The position numbers and the translations under genes are program-made. Below the pieces are notes generated by a model. That model ran no database searches. It was not told where the DNA came from and saw only the letters and a list, made by a program, of their open reading frames with translations. 64,000 nucleotides of DNA. Origin: Gymnorhina tibicen. Lineage: Eukaryota; Chordata; Aves; Passeriformes; Artamidae. The stretch spans positions 621,262-685,261 of the forward strand of contig VXAZ01000263.1 of the NCBI GenBank assembly GCA_013399875.1. Reading direction: 5' to 3'. Below, piece after piece: positions 1-12,919 of the stretch. Numbering within the stretch: the first letter of the stretch is position 1; the number at the start of each line of letters is the position of its first letter.

Positions 1-3000
1 ATCTGGTGAGTGAATTTCACTCCAGCCTGAAGAGAATCTGAGTGTCTGCAGACGTGACACCCATTTTGTACTCAGTCACTGGAAGCCACTGCACAGCTCT
101 CTTACGGACCTTTTCATTTTCTGTCAAAACTAAACATGTATTATAGATATTTTTAATGGAACAGAGCCAAATCTAATCTAACAAGAGTTTTTAATAAGGC
201 ATGGATGGGAGGCACCAGATAATATAATGGGAAGAATGCCCTTTCTCCCCTTTATCTCCCAGATGTGGGATCTGTCATGGAGGCTGAGAAAAATGTGCCT
301 TCCATCATTCTGTGCAACCCTCTGAAAATGCATGAAAGCTTCTCATGGAAGCTTGAGTGAAAATAATTAAGAAGAGAACTGTGTCCAAAAGAAAAACCTG
401 GTGCAAGGTTGTGTTCAAAGACTTCAGGACACTGGGACAAGCTGCATTACCTGAGGATTGTCATGGCCAATCGAATTGTCTGGTCACTGACACAACATCT
501 GAATTGGCAACATCTGGTAAACTCATTGACTATCTCAAAAGGGAAGGTTGTGACCCAGCAAACACAAAGGAGGTTCATTTTCTCACACACAGCAGGAGGT
601 TTGAGGCATGTCAGCAAAGTAGTAAGTCAGTACAACTCCTGTTAATGCTCTGTCTACCTTTAGAATGAGAATAACTTTCCAGATCTGTCGTTCCACAGCT
701 TTGTATTTAGGACACACTGATCCTCTGGTCTGTAAAGGAAAGAGCCATGTCCTCTGTATCTTACTAATGAATTCTCACTGAGTTTAATGGGGCAGAGCCT
801 CGCTGGTGTTAAATCAACACAGCAAGATGATTCTTTACTAAAGAAAGTGCTCTGATGTGTAGGACAATGAGGATCAGTTGGGAGGAGGGAGAAGAAGACA
901 CATGGGGTAACCTCAAGAGCATAGGAAAAAACCCTTGAAAAACTAATATATCTAATTTTTCAGAATATTGACTAGTACATGTTCCTCTCCCTAATGTTTT
1001 CTTAACCTTCTTGACGCCTTTCAGGGAGACAAAAAGGAAAATGGAAAATACTCCCGCATCCTTTTCTGTATGCAAAGAGCAGTTTTCTGGAAGACCATTA
1101 GGATAACCCATGGCAGTGTGAGCATCCTGTGTTAATTTAAAAGCTCAGCTGGTGATCTCAAGGTAAACTTAAGGCCACTCCAAATAAATTGTGAGCATGT
1201 GTATTTGTATAGTGAAAAAAGTCAGGGGTTTGTGTCAACAGCATTTTGCTGGATAGGTCCTGCACAACTGAAGTACTGTGGCCAGTCCCTATTATGCCTT
1301 AAATTTCCTTGCTATCTGTTTTCTTAGGAGAATTTTTCCTTTATGGAATATTATTTTTGAATTCTAATTTTCAAAGGCCCTCACTGTGAGGAGCTTTTCT
1401 CTTCTAACACACTTGTGGGGGGCCTTTGGCTTTTATTTAACATTCCAGCTGGATTTCTGGGATGTCACTTTAAGGGCAGAATCCCCCCAGGAATAACAAA
1501 TAATCCATTTTGTTCCCTTTATCATTTGTTATATACTTCACTTTCAACCAAGCAGCAACCATCACTGGCTACCTCTGTCAGCAACTCCTCCACTCCCCCA
1601 CTTCCAAACACAGAAAGTACAAAAAACAGACTTAACTTCAGAGGTGGCAGTGGTGGGGGAGAACAACACAAGGAACGAGGAACGGTCAAGCCTGTTATTG
1701 CCAAAACACAAGAATTCCAACCAGTGCTCAATGAAAATAAACAGACTGTTGAAAAAGAAGGTGAAAAGTGAATCAACGTTCTGCTGCCGCAGGAAAAATA
1801 ATCTCACCATTTGCTTCATCGTCTAAGCCTCTCCTCAGGACAGCACTGAGGCAGGTATGTTCATCCTTACTGAGAACATCTAAACATATGCTTAGAAATC
1901 AGCAGGCGTGCAACTTAACTAAAGGCATTTCTTTGAACCGCGGCCTATCCGTTGCATGTTAAAATAAACGTCTAAAATTCTTTTACTGTTTAGTCATTTT
2001 TTTCACTAGCCGTCTTAGGAGACAATGTCCTCTTTGACACTTAATCCCTCCTAATTGTTGCTTATCCTGGTTACCGTGGAAAATTCACCTGCGTGCCTAA
2101 CTGTCATCCCCTGACCACACAAACATGCCTCAGATGTCTAACCTGCCAATGTAATTCCACTGTCTGACTGCGACCTTCCCTTCCTGTGCACCAAGGGTCA
2201 CCCAACTGCATTTGCTGAAGGGTGAAAGACTTTTAAAACAGTAGAAAACCACATAAACCAAGTGCAAATACAAGCTCCACCCTCTCTTTACCACTTGCAC
2301 CCTGCGTAACCCCTCGCACCACCACCTCATTAAATGCACAGACTTAACACAGAAACACTGTTTCTGCAAGCTTTGCTCTGAATCACTTTGCAGAGATGCA
2401 AGTGACAAAGTAAGCTATAAGGGTGTGAAAAAACAATAATCATGAAGCCTTGGTCTATTTCTGTTAGCTGTTACACGTTCCTCTTCTTTGGTAGAACAGC
2501 TCTGATTTGTGGCTGGGTGAGGAAGACGCTGGTTGGAAAAGCAGCAGGTATGACTGGCAGGCAGGTGGGCATCCTCTGCAGCTGGCGGTGCAGCCTCCTC
2601 TCCAAACCACTGCAGGAGCAGCAATCTGTGCCCCAAGGATGGGAGAATGCCCTTCATTACCTGGAGTTGAAGTAAGAATTTCAGGTGAGTGGGTTAGTGT
2701 TCAGCTGACCCCCAACTTATGCTTCAAGAGCATTGCATTTATTTGCAGAGTGGTAACAGGGTTTGGGCAGATTCACCGGTGTTTTGCTGCTCTGGTATCT
2801 TTGGACACACAGCCACACCCTGGTTACAAGTGACACAATTCTGGCAAGTCTGATCAGAGGTTGACTTTGTGTGACATGGATAGCAGAATGGTGCAGTAGG
2901 ACAAGGTACCATTCTTCCACATTTCCTCTGATGTGTCTTGTTTTCCACCTAGAAAATCTGTGGTAAAGCAGATGGGGCCCATTTTTCTGTGGTTTCTGGA

Positions 3001-4615
3001 CACTCAGTGATGTTTGCTAAACATCTGGAAACATGGGTCTCTCTTAACATGCATATAGGCAGATCAGCTCAGGTCTAAAGGCATATGCAATCAGAACAAC
3101 ACACCCATGTCCAGTGAGCTGTACCCAGCGGACCCAGAAGTTCACCAGTGGTGTGGGAAGGGAGGAGAGTCTTGTAGTTCTCTTCAGGAAAGTCCAAAAA
3201 AAGCCAGAATATTTAGGCTGTGGCATTAAAATGGACAATGTGCTTGCAAAGCCTCTGCCAAAGAGGTGCAGCAGGGCAGCCACTGCAAGCTGGGAGTACT
3301 GCGGGAATACTGCTCCTCTTGCTTTGAACAGCTAGGTTCTGGAAGTTTGCTTCCTGACAGTCTTTCTGCAGCATCCCTTAAGAAAAGATTTCTGCTACTT
3401 TCCCATCACATTATACACAGAAATGTGGTTTATTTGAGATCAGTTAAATTACAGTTTATATTGGCTGTATAAAAATCACATACACACTTAAAACATCCAT
3501 ATGTGGGTGCTTGACCTGAAAACAATGAAAAAAACAAACCCAAACCAAAAAAAACCTACCTGCATCATCAAGATGGTGTACAAAAATGAAGCCAGCAGGT
3601 AAAAAACATTGCTCATGGGGGATGATCACAAAACATGCCAGCATCAAGTGCTGCATTTTGCTGACACCCCTGTATCAAACTTGCTCTCAGTGGACACAGC
3701 TGAAGAACTGCAATTGTTCGGTTGTCCTTAAACTTTGGCTTGTACTACCAAGAAAAAATAAAATCTTCATTGAGAGTAGGGTATATTTGGGTCTGAAAAT
3801 CCTGCCTTGTAGAACAGCCTCCAACTGAAGGAAAATCATAAATACTCTAGTTCCATTTCACCTCATGGAGCCTACACACCTTCAAGGAACTATTTCATAT
3901 TTGTGGCATTTAGCAGAGAAGTGGTGTAAACAAATACTCAGATGAAGATGAGGCAATTTTAAACAAAATCTGTCACTAATCATCACCCCTGACAAAGTCA
4001 TTGGAAGTGCAACCCATTTAATAAAACTTTACCCAAAATTATTTGAAAATTTCACACACTCATCCAAGGACAGCTGCCCAGAAACTGTGGTCAGGATACC
4101 CATCTTTGGGCAGGACCTTCACATCCTCTCCTAGGCAAAAACATACAGAATTTGAATAACTAGGATACAGGCACTGATCTTGCTTGGCATTAAATATCAG
4201 GTGAGCTGGTCTTTAGAGGCTTTCTGAATTTTTTAAACAGGTTGTTTTTATTTCCCTGTTTTCCCCTTAAAACCTTGCTTTGTTGCTGTCTGAGCTGGAA
4301 ATACATAAAATTTTCTCATCAGCACTACATTTCAGAAAGTAACTCTTTCTTCTTTCATGATATAAAGCCTTTAAGTTTTTCCCTGGGAACCATATTTGTA
4401 GCAGATACCTTGGCAACAGACAGTGTCTTGGTCTGATCCTTATAAGGCTTTAATCAGAATGATTTTTGAAAACACGGATTAAGCTCCATCTATGCTGTAA
4501 AGAAACCATTTTTCATTAAGCCATTTTCAACCAAACTGCATTCACGCAGGACACTAAATCATGCGAACAGAATATAAATCACTTAGCGGTTCTATAAATC
4601 ATGTTGGTCACTGAT
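1..4615. other. Unique non-coding sequence, no gene recognised
   Basis: I see no recognisable gene, RNA gene or transposon here. The open frames on either strand are short (up to about 118 codons) and overlap one another. A frame at 1415-1771 (+) opens at TTG, not ATG. Its second half is rich in Ser, Thr, Lys and Glu, which its A-rich composition alone could produce. A GC-richer patch around 2440-2690 is open in several frames and ends at a strong donor-like site (TCAG|GTGAGT, GT at 2685-2686), so an untranslated or non-coding exon there cannot be excluded. The rest is ordinary AT-rich sequence. Confidence 0.6.
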
Positions 4616-4676
4616 AAAAAAAAAAAGAAGAAAAAGATTAAAGTATTCATTTAAAAATGAGCTAAAAAAAAAAAAA
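4616..4676 (+). repeat. A-rich low-complexity patch (two poly-A runs)
   Basis: An 11-A run at 4616-4626 continues into an AG-rich stretch, and a 13-A run follows at 4664-4676. There is no recognisable retroposon body upstream, so this is simple low-complexity sequence and not the tail of an identifiable retrogene. Confidence 0.8.
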
Positions 4677-7600
4677 TAGACTTCCTGCATTTCCACTGCC
4701 CAGTGCAGCCGTATTTAACTCGACCGAAACCTGTGTAAGGCAGATGATTTTCAAAACTGAGGTAAAAATTGCTAGAAGTGGCCAGGAATTTTTGGGCTAA
4801 AATTTTCTTTTCCCTTCACATACAATGAAAAAACCCCAGTCATCTGTCAAAACTGAAGCTGACTGATAGCAATGGTTTGATCTCAACGAGTCTCTCGGCT
4901 TAAAAAAAATGCAAAAGGATCATTGAATGATGAAGGATGGCTGTTTTGACATTTTTAAAAGTGAAAAGTTTTATTTTCTAATTAAAGGAAACAAGCAAAA
5001 ACCCCATGTTCCTTTTGTACTTAAAAGGCAACTGCTTAGAAAGGTCACAATCAAAATAAACTCTTTGAACATTATTAAAGTAAAATATTTAGCTTGGCCT
5101 CATCCTGATTTTATTTTGGAGATTTTCATCCAAGTTTTAAAAGGACCTTTCATCCCTGGTTGGATGTAGGAAAAATACTGGAATTCTTGAAAACCCTGAC
5201 AGGGTGAGAAAGCTCATCCCCCATCCAGGTTCAGTAGTTCTCTCTTGTGCCAGTTTCACTGGAAGGGCCCCCAAGGCCACCTGTTTCTTGACTCTAAGAT
5301 AGCTGAAAAGTAGAAAGGAAGTTCTTGCAGGCTTCAGTTCTCAAGAGACCAGAGACATGCAGGTAAGATCCCAATGAGAGAAGGTCATATCCTCAGCTTG
5401 GGTCAACCAGAGTAGCACACGGCTTGTCTAGGGGTCAGGCCTTATCTAGGCCCTTGGTGTTCTGGCATAAGCATCTCTCTGCTAACAAATCAGGCGCTGT
5501 GTCTAAATGCAAATGTGAACTCTACTGACTGCAATGCTGCCTGTGCTGGCCACTGCTTTGCTAAGCTGGTTGGGTTTTTTCCCATTAATGTACCTTCTGA
5601 GTCCATTTTAAAGAAATACTAACAAGTCAGCCACTGATTTACCATGGGACCCATTAGCAGCAGGCATTTAAAACTGCAGACCATTTACTTTACCTGCATC
5701 AACCAGCCCTGCTGGTATCAATCACCAGAACATCACAGACATCAGCAGAACTGCACCGATTTATATGATCTGAGGATCTGCCTTCTTGCCTTTACTGAGG
5801 TTTTTGCAGTAATTCAGTCTCGGTTCTGAGAGTGGTTACTTGCAGCTGGACCCCCTTGTAGAGCCCCAGTGAAATAAAATTAGGTGAAGCAATTTCTGAG
5901 GCAATTTAAGGCCATTAACATGACGAAAAGTGATTAACATTGTTTGTGTGATTTACTGCCCTGGCTGAGCACTGTTTGGTTGAAAATGACTTAGTCAAAA
6001 ATGCTTTTACATACAGCTGGGAGAGGACTTAATCCGTGCTTTCAAAACCAGTGATTTTAGCCAAATATGGAGACACTCATGGTGCTCATTACCAAAGTAG
6101 TGGCCCAAGGTATTCTGAGGAAGAAACATGTCTCATTTCAGGTCTAGCCCTGAAACCACCCACAGGCTATGATGCAGTGTCAAGCATTCCTAAGAAACAT
6201 GCTCCATTTCTGCAACGAAATTTTGTTCTTATTGGAGGCTGTTTGCAATGTAGAAATAGACCCACATCCAAAAATGTGTGGAATCACTGCAGCTTATCAC
6301 AAACTTCCCCCTTGTCTGCCCCAGCGGTCTGCCCTCTTCAGCCTTTCCAAAATGAGGAAACTTACTTTGAAGCATATCTCCATTAATGTCTCCCTACCAA
6401 AGAGACAGAAAATGCCCCAGGTGGCAGAGGCAATATTTGCAATGCTCTCTAATCCAAATACTCTTTTCTGAGAGCATCCCTCTGCCACTGTTTCTTAAAT
6501 AAGTTCAAGAGGGGTGTGCAGAAGAACACTTGGAAAGCTGCTTCCAATTGCTCAGGTTGTGTACCGAATTAAAAACCATCTCATTCAACAGTTCTCTGGC
6601 TGAGATTTGTTTGCTCCCACTGCCAGATGCAACTTAGTGGCACCTGCTCACCTTCTGATTTGGAACTGAGCTGGCAACACCTGTTCTGATTTAATTTGAT
6701 GGAGGTAAATCACTGCAAGTCCCCCAGCATCAAGGATCCATTATCGGTAACTACATTATCTGCCGTGTACTAAACATTTGCTCTGAACACACTTACAGGA
6801 AGATAAGCAAAATAATAGGAAGCACCTCAGGAAGCAGTTGCCAGTCTAAATGTTTCCCTCTCTATGAGCACCTAGCTGTGTGGGTAGGAGGGAGAAAAAG
6901 TGAGTTTACCATCAGACTTTTGAAAGGTGTAGATGAATGCAGATAATAAAACTGAATTAATGGAGGAGGACGTACTCAAGAGGACATCTGCAGGAGGTGG
7001 AGGACTTATTTCGGACTGCAAGAAAAGAAGTATACTTAACAGTTGCAGTTGTACCAGAGAGCTGGTGTGGTTTACAAAGGGTGATATCCAGCCAGAGCTG
7101 CATAAGTGGGAGCAGGAAGTGATTTCTTTGGGCTGTGGGCGTTGTGGGGCACACAGCCATGCAGCTCACGGCTTTTGCCTCAGTGGGTTGCAGGACCACT
7201 GTGTTCCCCTGGCTGCTGCTTGGATTCTTGCTGGGATTTCAAGAATTCATAAAACATAACGAGGAAAATAAACCCCCTTTTGGCAGAGTAGAAAAATAGG
7301 TCCAAAAGGTCTGCTGAAAGGAAATGCAGGTTGCATGTGAGGAGCACAGGCATAGCTTTAGAAGAGATTTCCTTTTTGAGTTTCCCAAAGTCTGTAACAA
7401 TGCACTGACAACACATTAGCAAGCAGAGTGGGGATTGCCTTCTCCTAACCAAGCATTTTCCAAGCAGGAAATACTCAGTGCATTGCTGCTTTTCCCTCTT
7501 CCTCACATCTCCCAGGAACGTTCAAGTCCCTTTCAGAGCCAAGTACCTCTCAGTTCCCGTCTTAACCTGTTTGCTGGCAAATCCTGCCCCATATGCTGCT

Positions 7601-8459
7601 TCAAACCCCAACCTAAGACCAAACAACTGACCCCAAAAGTACAAAGCAGAGGTGCTATCAGAGACATGTCTCTCTGGGAAGCTCAGAACAGCATCCACAG
7701 GCATGCTGCACTGCTGGCCCTTAGCATAATCCCTAGGAATTAATTTCAGTCCTGTTTCTACAGCAGCCTTCATCTGCATCTGGACATAATAGCAGGCAGT
7801 GATGTTTTCCTTGCTGTTTACTACTTCCCATTTGACTTGGCTACCACCCTCTCTTTTTTTTCTTCTTTTCAGCTCAATTTTGCAAAGCTCAACAGTGAAA
7901 TTGCAGCTAAACATAGTTGGCATAAGGGGAGAACTACCTCGGAGGCAGTAAGAGAGAGCGAAAGCCTGCATCAGCTTTTGCACAGGCACAGCAGCTGACA
8001 TATGGCACAATGCAACAAGCAACCAGACCCAGAGCTATCTGGCAGTGACCTACACATCTGCTGGTGTAGGAACTGAGGCCTTGGGGCACAGTTCAAGCCG
8101 AGCTAGTGTGAATTAGAAAAAGCAACTTCCTCATTCCTTCTTATGATACACCCATATGTTGCGCATCTTACTATTGGGAACGGCGTCATAACTATTACAA
8201 CACCCTGTGTTATAAAACAGAGCTCCAAAATTACATTGTGGGATTTTCTAATGCTGGATTAAATTTAATTTGTGTTCAAATAAAAAATTTTTTTGTTTTT
8301 TATTTTATTTTATTAAGATTTCCTCCTAATTAGTAGTCTGAAGGTTCATTCTGGGGTTCCACAAAAGTCATACCCAAAGACTCTGTTCTATGTTTCTAGA
8401 AAAAAATGTTGCTTGAACAAAACCTTACCCTGAGAAACACCAGACTGAAACAGTAGGTT
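4677..8459. other. Unique non-coding sequence, no gene recognised
   Basis: No family could be recognised. The largest open frame is at 7522-8022 (-). It opens at TTG, and from its first real ATG (8001) it encodes about 159 residues with no domain I can name. A frame that long is expected about once by chance in a window this size. A donor-like CAG|GTAAGA lies at about 5360, and T-rich simple sequence occurs near 8285-8320. No CR1 fragment, tRNA or hairpin gene is visible. Confidence 0.6.
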
Positions 8460-8935
8460 TTGGAAGTAGAGCGGGGAGTGGAGAGTAGAAAGGCAAATTT
8501 TAGTTGTAAAAGAATGAGGATTAAGATTTAGCAGTGGCCTGAAGGTGTAGAGTTAAAGAGAGGGGGAAAATCAAGGTAATGCATCTGGAGAGCATGGAAA
8601 AGGATTATGAATAAGAAATGTGGTTTTGCTACAATGGAGTGACTGGCAACAGGATCTGGAAAGGCAGACACTAGGGAGGGAGGCAGAGGTGGGAAAGTAA
8701 TTTGAAATGCATTGCCATAGAGATCTGAGATGCACCAGTGCTAGGATAACATGAAGTGGATGAGGGTGAAGGGCTGTTAAGATTCCAGTGGAGAGCAAGA
8801 AGTAAGGCCTCCCACAGAAGAGAGGGAATGGAGAGGAGGATAAGCATATTGTGGGAAAAGGCTGTAGGAGGAGAAAGATTTGAAAAGAAAAATATATTTG
8901 TCACTACTGAAGGTAGTAAAGAAGTTCAAGGATGA
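8460..8935 (+). other. Purine-rich, strand-asymmetric segment
   Basis: For about 475 bases the + strand is dominated by G and A, with many GGAG, GAGA and GGGAAAG runs but no fixed repeat unit. Both flanks return to balanced composition. No frame across it is long. It could be an old purine-rich transposon remnant, a transcribed strand with accumulated skew, or chance. I cannot assign it to a family. Confidence 0.5.
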
Positions 8936-11859
8936 AATAAACTAAACATGTTGACCTCAGAGCACAAATACATAAACGGAGCTGCTTGGTGCCTGGCTTG
9001 TATCACCAGGAGATGTAATTCAGTCACAAGTTTTTCATCACAAAGGGCTGATACCGCAACATATATTTTCCAGTTATCACTTATGATTGAATGACAAGTA
9101 ACACTTCCCTCCCATGCTGAAAGAAGCTGCAACCAGCAGTCAGGGTGTTACTCCATCCTCCTCTGAAACTGTAGTTCTCTTTCTCACACAATTCAGAGCT
9201 GACTGGCTTGTGGTTTCTCCATGGTGGCTTTGGGTTTGTTTTTCTCCCTTTTCTTCTTTATTTGGAAACAAAGGCCGCTGGCTTTGGCAGAATGCCTTGA
9301 GCAGGTTTCTCTTTTCTCTGGAGGTCTTGCACTATTTCCCTGAGAAGACACAAACCTGATTCATACTGTGAAGCACATACTAACTCAAAGCAGGATAACA
9401 TAGCAGCTGAGAATTCCCTTGTGACGGGACAGCAGTGATGCAAGCGGAGGAAGCCACCAGGACTTTCACAGGGTAAGTCCTAGAAGCAGAGGGAAGTCAG
9501 GGGAGTTGCTACTTTCGAAAGCATGAAGTCACTTGAAAGATGCAGAATTTCCAACACTGGGAACAATGGGTTCCCGGAGGTGAACAATTCATAGCAGAAA
9601 GGAAGAATTCGGGAAGAAGAGAATAATTTCCTTTGGGAGGTATTTTCGGTGAAATTGGCCCAACTTCATAAAATCCAGGAAGCTATGTTTTTTCTGCAAC
9701 AAATATCTGTTGCACCAAATCAGTCAGAGCTAAGATCAAGTAAGAAGTTAAACTGCTAGGAGAAATATCCTATCCTGAGAAGAAGGCTTAGTTTTAGGCC
9801 CCAAAGAATGGCAAAAAAATATACCTTAGTTGTGAACTCAGCCAATGCATCCGTTTTTTGGGCTAGTTCAGGCCCTTTTCAGGCAGTTTCTGGCTGTAAG
9901 TCCTGCTTAAGGACTTTATTATTACTTCTTTCATTTGTAAGTGAACAGAAAGAAAAGAGAACAAAGAGTCTGCCATCTAAGGAAAAGAGGAAAGAAAACC
10001 CAGAGGACTAACAAGTAAAGGCCACTGACCACCATGTAAAACCCAACTCTGAAATATGAAAGTTCACAGTCACTTCAGAAGATCGTGCAGAAAATCCCTA
10101 GAGTCATCCAAGGAAGAAGGGTGTGATCATTTCTCTGTCTTACACACACACACATGCACAAATGTGCATGCTAATACAGGTTTTATACAGACACACTTCT
10201 GCTTCTTGGGATCAAAACAGGGATAAATGGTAGTAAACCCTTAACCCTTCAATGCAGAGGGGTGTTCATGTGCAGTGTTGAGGTACAGCACCCTTCAGGG
10301 TAGTGCTGGTCAGACAGAGACATTATGAGCATCATCATCTACTGCACAGGGCCTCAGGCAAGAACCCATCTCTCAGGAGTGCAGGGCCTCTGCTTTTATC
10401 AATAATACCAAACACTTAGAGAGGACAGAGTGTTTCCCTGTCCTTCTCTGAGATGTATGAAGGTGAGAAACCATAGTATCAATTCAGAGATGTGTAATTA
10501 CTCACAAATGCTGTCTCATAGGAAATCATTGTTATACCTGGGCAAGAGGCAAGTTCAATTCACTAGGTCATGTGTTTTACATATACATCAGGCTTTCACT
10601 CATGAGTTTGTAAAGACAAGCTGGTGCAGAGTCTCCAACACCACCCCAGTGTCCTCAGTGATTACAAGAAGGAGTACACATTTCCATTTAATTACAGTCT
10701 GTTTCCTTCAGTGATTCTGGGACCCTGGGTAAAAGACTATTGTGCTCACTACCTTCTCCAAAACAAATATTTGAGAGAGTCTGGAAAAGCTGTAATGGAA
10801 GTGTCTCATTGAAGGTTATGATTTCCCATATTATAAATATATAATTTCATAGTAATCACATATATTATATAATACAAATCTCTTCTACATCAAGTAAAGA
10901 AAGTTATTCACATTATCAAGTGCTGAAGTCTGATTTGATTTTTTTAACACAATGCTCTCCAGGGTGAGCAAAATCAGTTTGGCTTTCTAGAGAAAAAAAT
11001 TATAGGCTTCAAGCAAAAGAGCTTAGAGAAGGATTCAACAGTCTGTCTTTGTAAATTATACCCCGAGGTTTGCATTTTTTTCCCTATTTGATGGGGTGAG
11101 GGGGAAGAGAAAATCGCATAGAATAGGCCTCAAAGAAAACACTGCAGTAAAAAAAATGCAATCCAAGAAAAAGTTGCATGTGATTTGGAGAGCAGGTACA
11201 TGCAGACTTGAAAAGTGGCAAGCAAAAAAACTGGGGAGATTTAGGGAACTGTGAGACAGTGAGGGAGCTATTTTGGTGGGCTCCAGCCAGCATGGTACAA
11301 TGCACTCTGGAGATGAGAGTGCATGTGTCTGTTTCCTGATCACTGTATTTGATTCTGCAGCTGACAGAAAAGAAACAGATGCCGCTACCAAGAGGCAGGG
11401 CCACTGCACAGGCTGACACAATTTACAGTACTAATATGTCTATATAGAGAAGTCTGCTCATTCAGCATAATCATCCTTTTCTTGATTACTTCTATCTCTA
11501 TCCAGGTTTTTCTTATCATTTTTGCTTCTTTTAATTGTGCTCACTCTTCTCTGACCCAGCCTGACCTGCTATATTTGAAGAATGAACACCCCTAAATCTC
11601 TTTTGCATTTATACCATAAAGGCTAACAGGCATCTTCATTAAAAATCTAAGATGTCATTAAAGTATTGTTTCTCATATTGCCAGTTGTAATAGGGAACAC
11701 AAAATGTGTATTGCATTACTTCATTTTCATTTGATTTCTCTGCAGCAAGCATGAGGGGATAGGGAAGCAAGCAAAGCAAGCAAAGTAATAAACAGGAGCT
11801 CTTTTTTTTTTCTTTTCATAGCTGGATGGTTTTCAGACACCTGCTTCATGTTTCTAGTG
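8936..11859. other. Unique non-coding sequence, no gene recognised
   Basis: This is mostly AT-rich unique sequence without a convincing reading frame. A very AT-rich patch lies at about 10825-10885. Two overlapping minus-strand frames at about 11056-11421 run to 121 and 111 codons. They are Ser/Phe/Cys-rich translations of a purine-rich + strand with no recognisable domain. No transposon end or RNA gene is visible. Confidence 0.6.
10142..10170 (+). repeat. Short CA repeat joined to an 18-bp inverted repeat
   Basis: A short (AC)n run begins at about 10142 and leads into CATGCACA-AA-TGTGCATG at 10153-10170. These are perfect 8-base arms around a two-base centre, too small to be a transposon terminus. 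Runs of this kind often vary in length between individuals. Confidence 0.7.
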
Positions 11860-12260
11860 ATGTGTTCCTTTCAGCCTTCTAATACTTGATAGTCTAGAAA
11901 AAATATCCACATCAAGCAAACGATCTATTTATTCTCTAACCATAAATTATCGTTCCATTGGATGCGACCCTCAGTTAGATATCTCTCAACCTTTACACTT
12001 CACATCCTCAGCCTTTATCAATGCTATTCTAAAGGGCAGGCATATTCTATTTAATAGTGTTTTTACTTTTCCCTTCATTTTTCTGTCTTTTGTGACTTAA
12101 ACAATCAATCTTCTCTCTTTTCTCACATCTTTTTACTAGAGAACTTCTATTTTTATTCTTGCTCTTGACTGTGTCTCCTTTGTCTCTAACAACCTGTCAG
12201 CAAATAGCATTTTCTGTGTTGACACAGCTCTTTCCCTTCCCTCTGGTCCCTGATGGCAGA
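11860..12260 (+). other. Pyrimidine-rich segment
   Basis: About 400 bases of the + strand are strongly enriched in T and C, with long TCTTTT, CTCTTTTCTC and CCCTTCCCTC tracts and no fixed repeat unit. It mirrors the purine-rich block at 8460-8935 in the opposite sense. Such tracts can act as splice-acceptor-like polypyrimidine sequence, but there is no convincing exon immediately after it. No gene is visible. Confidence 0.45.
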
Positions 12261-12919
12261 CCAAAAGCATTAGTGTAACTTAGCTCTGCCCCAGAGTCAG
12301 AAGAAGGGTGTTTGCCTCAGGGTAGTGACTGGGAAACACATAAACTGCTCAGAGGAAATGCGACTGCTGCTCTTTCACTGGTGCTTCAGGATGCCTCCCC
12401 GAATCCCAGCTACCTCGTCCTCAGAACTCCCTGCATTTGGGAGTTGAGCAGCTGGCTACGATGACGCTGCAGGATGGCAGGTTACGATGGAGGTTAAGAT
12501 GACTCCTCCAGCATGGCAGTAACACCTCCCACTCTGATACTTGCTTGAACAAACACAAATTTAATTTCTCTCACAAATGCCCCTGTGAGTAGGGACTATC
12601 TATCACTGCTGATCATGAGAAGTGAGATCCCAAAGCTACCCCCCAGTTTAAAGCCCGTCATGATACAGCTGGTAGAGGCCAGCTGAGGTCCTTGCAGCTT
12701 GTTGGAAATAAGACTATGCTCATCTTTAACCCCACTTCCACTTCCTCTCTAGCCTTACACAGAAAATGGCACATAGAGAAACTCCTTGGCGCTCCGAAAG
12801 GCTAAGTGGTTCTTCCTGCACTGGTCACTTTCACTGTGTGTCATGGTGAGCCAGTGCAGCACTGAGTGATGGAGAGCTTTTTCTTTCATAAGAATGTATA
12901 GAAGACATTGCTCAGATGA
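12261..12919. other. Unique sequence, no gene recognised
   Basis: A slightly GC-richer stretch with a loosely repeated GATG/GGATGGCAG wording at about 12450-12520, too irregular to call a tandem array. No long frame on either strand and no recognisable repeat family. Confidence 0.5.

Noticed and set aside
1415..1771. 118-codon + frame with a Ser/Thr/Lys-rich C-terminal half
   Set aside because: It opens at TTG, its length is common by chance, and its residue bias follows the A-rich composition.
7522..8022. 166-codon minus-strand frame
   Set aside because: It opens at TTG. From its first ATG it is about 159 codons, a length expected roughly once by chance in this amount of sequence, and no domain is recognisable.
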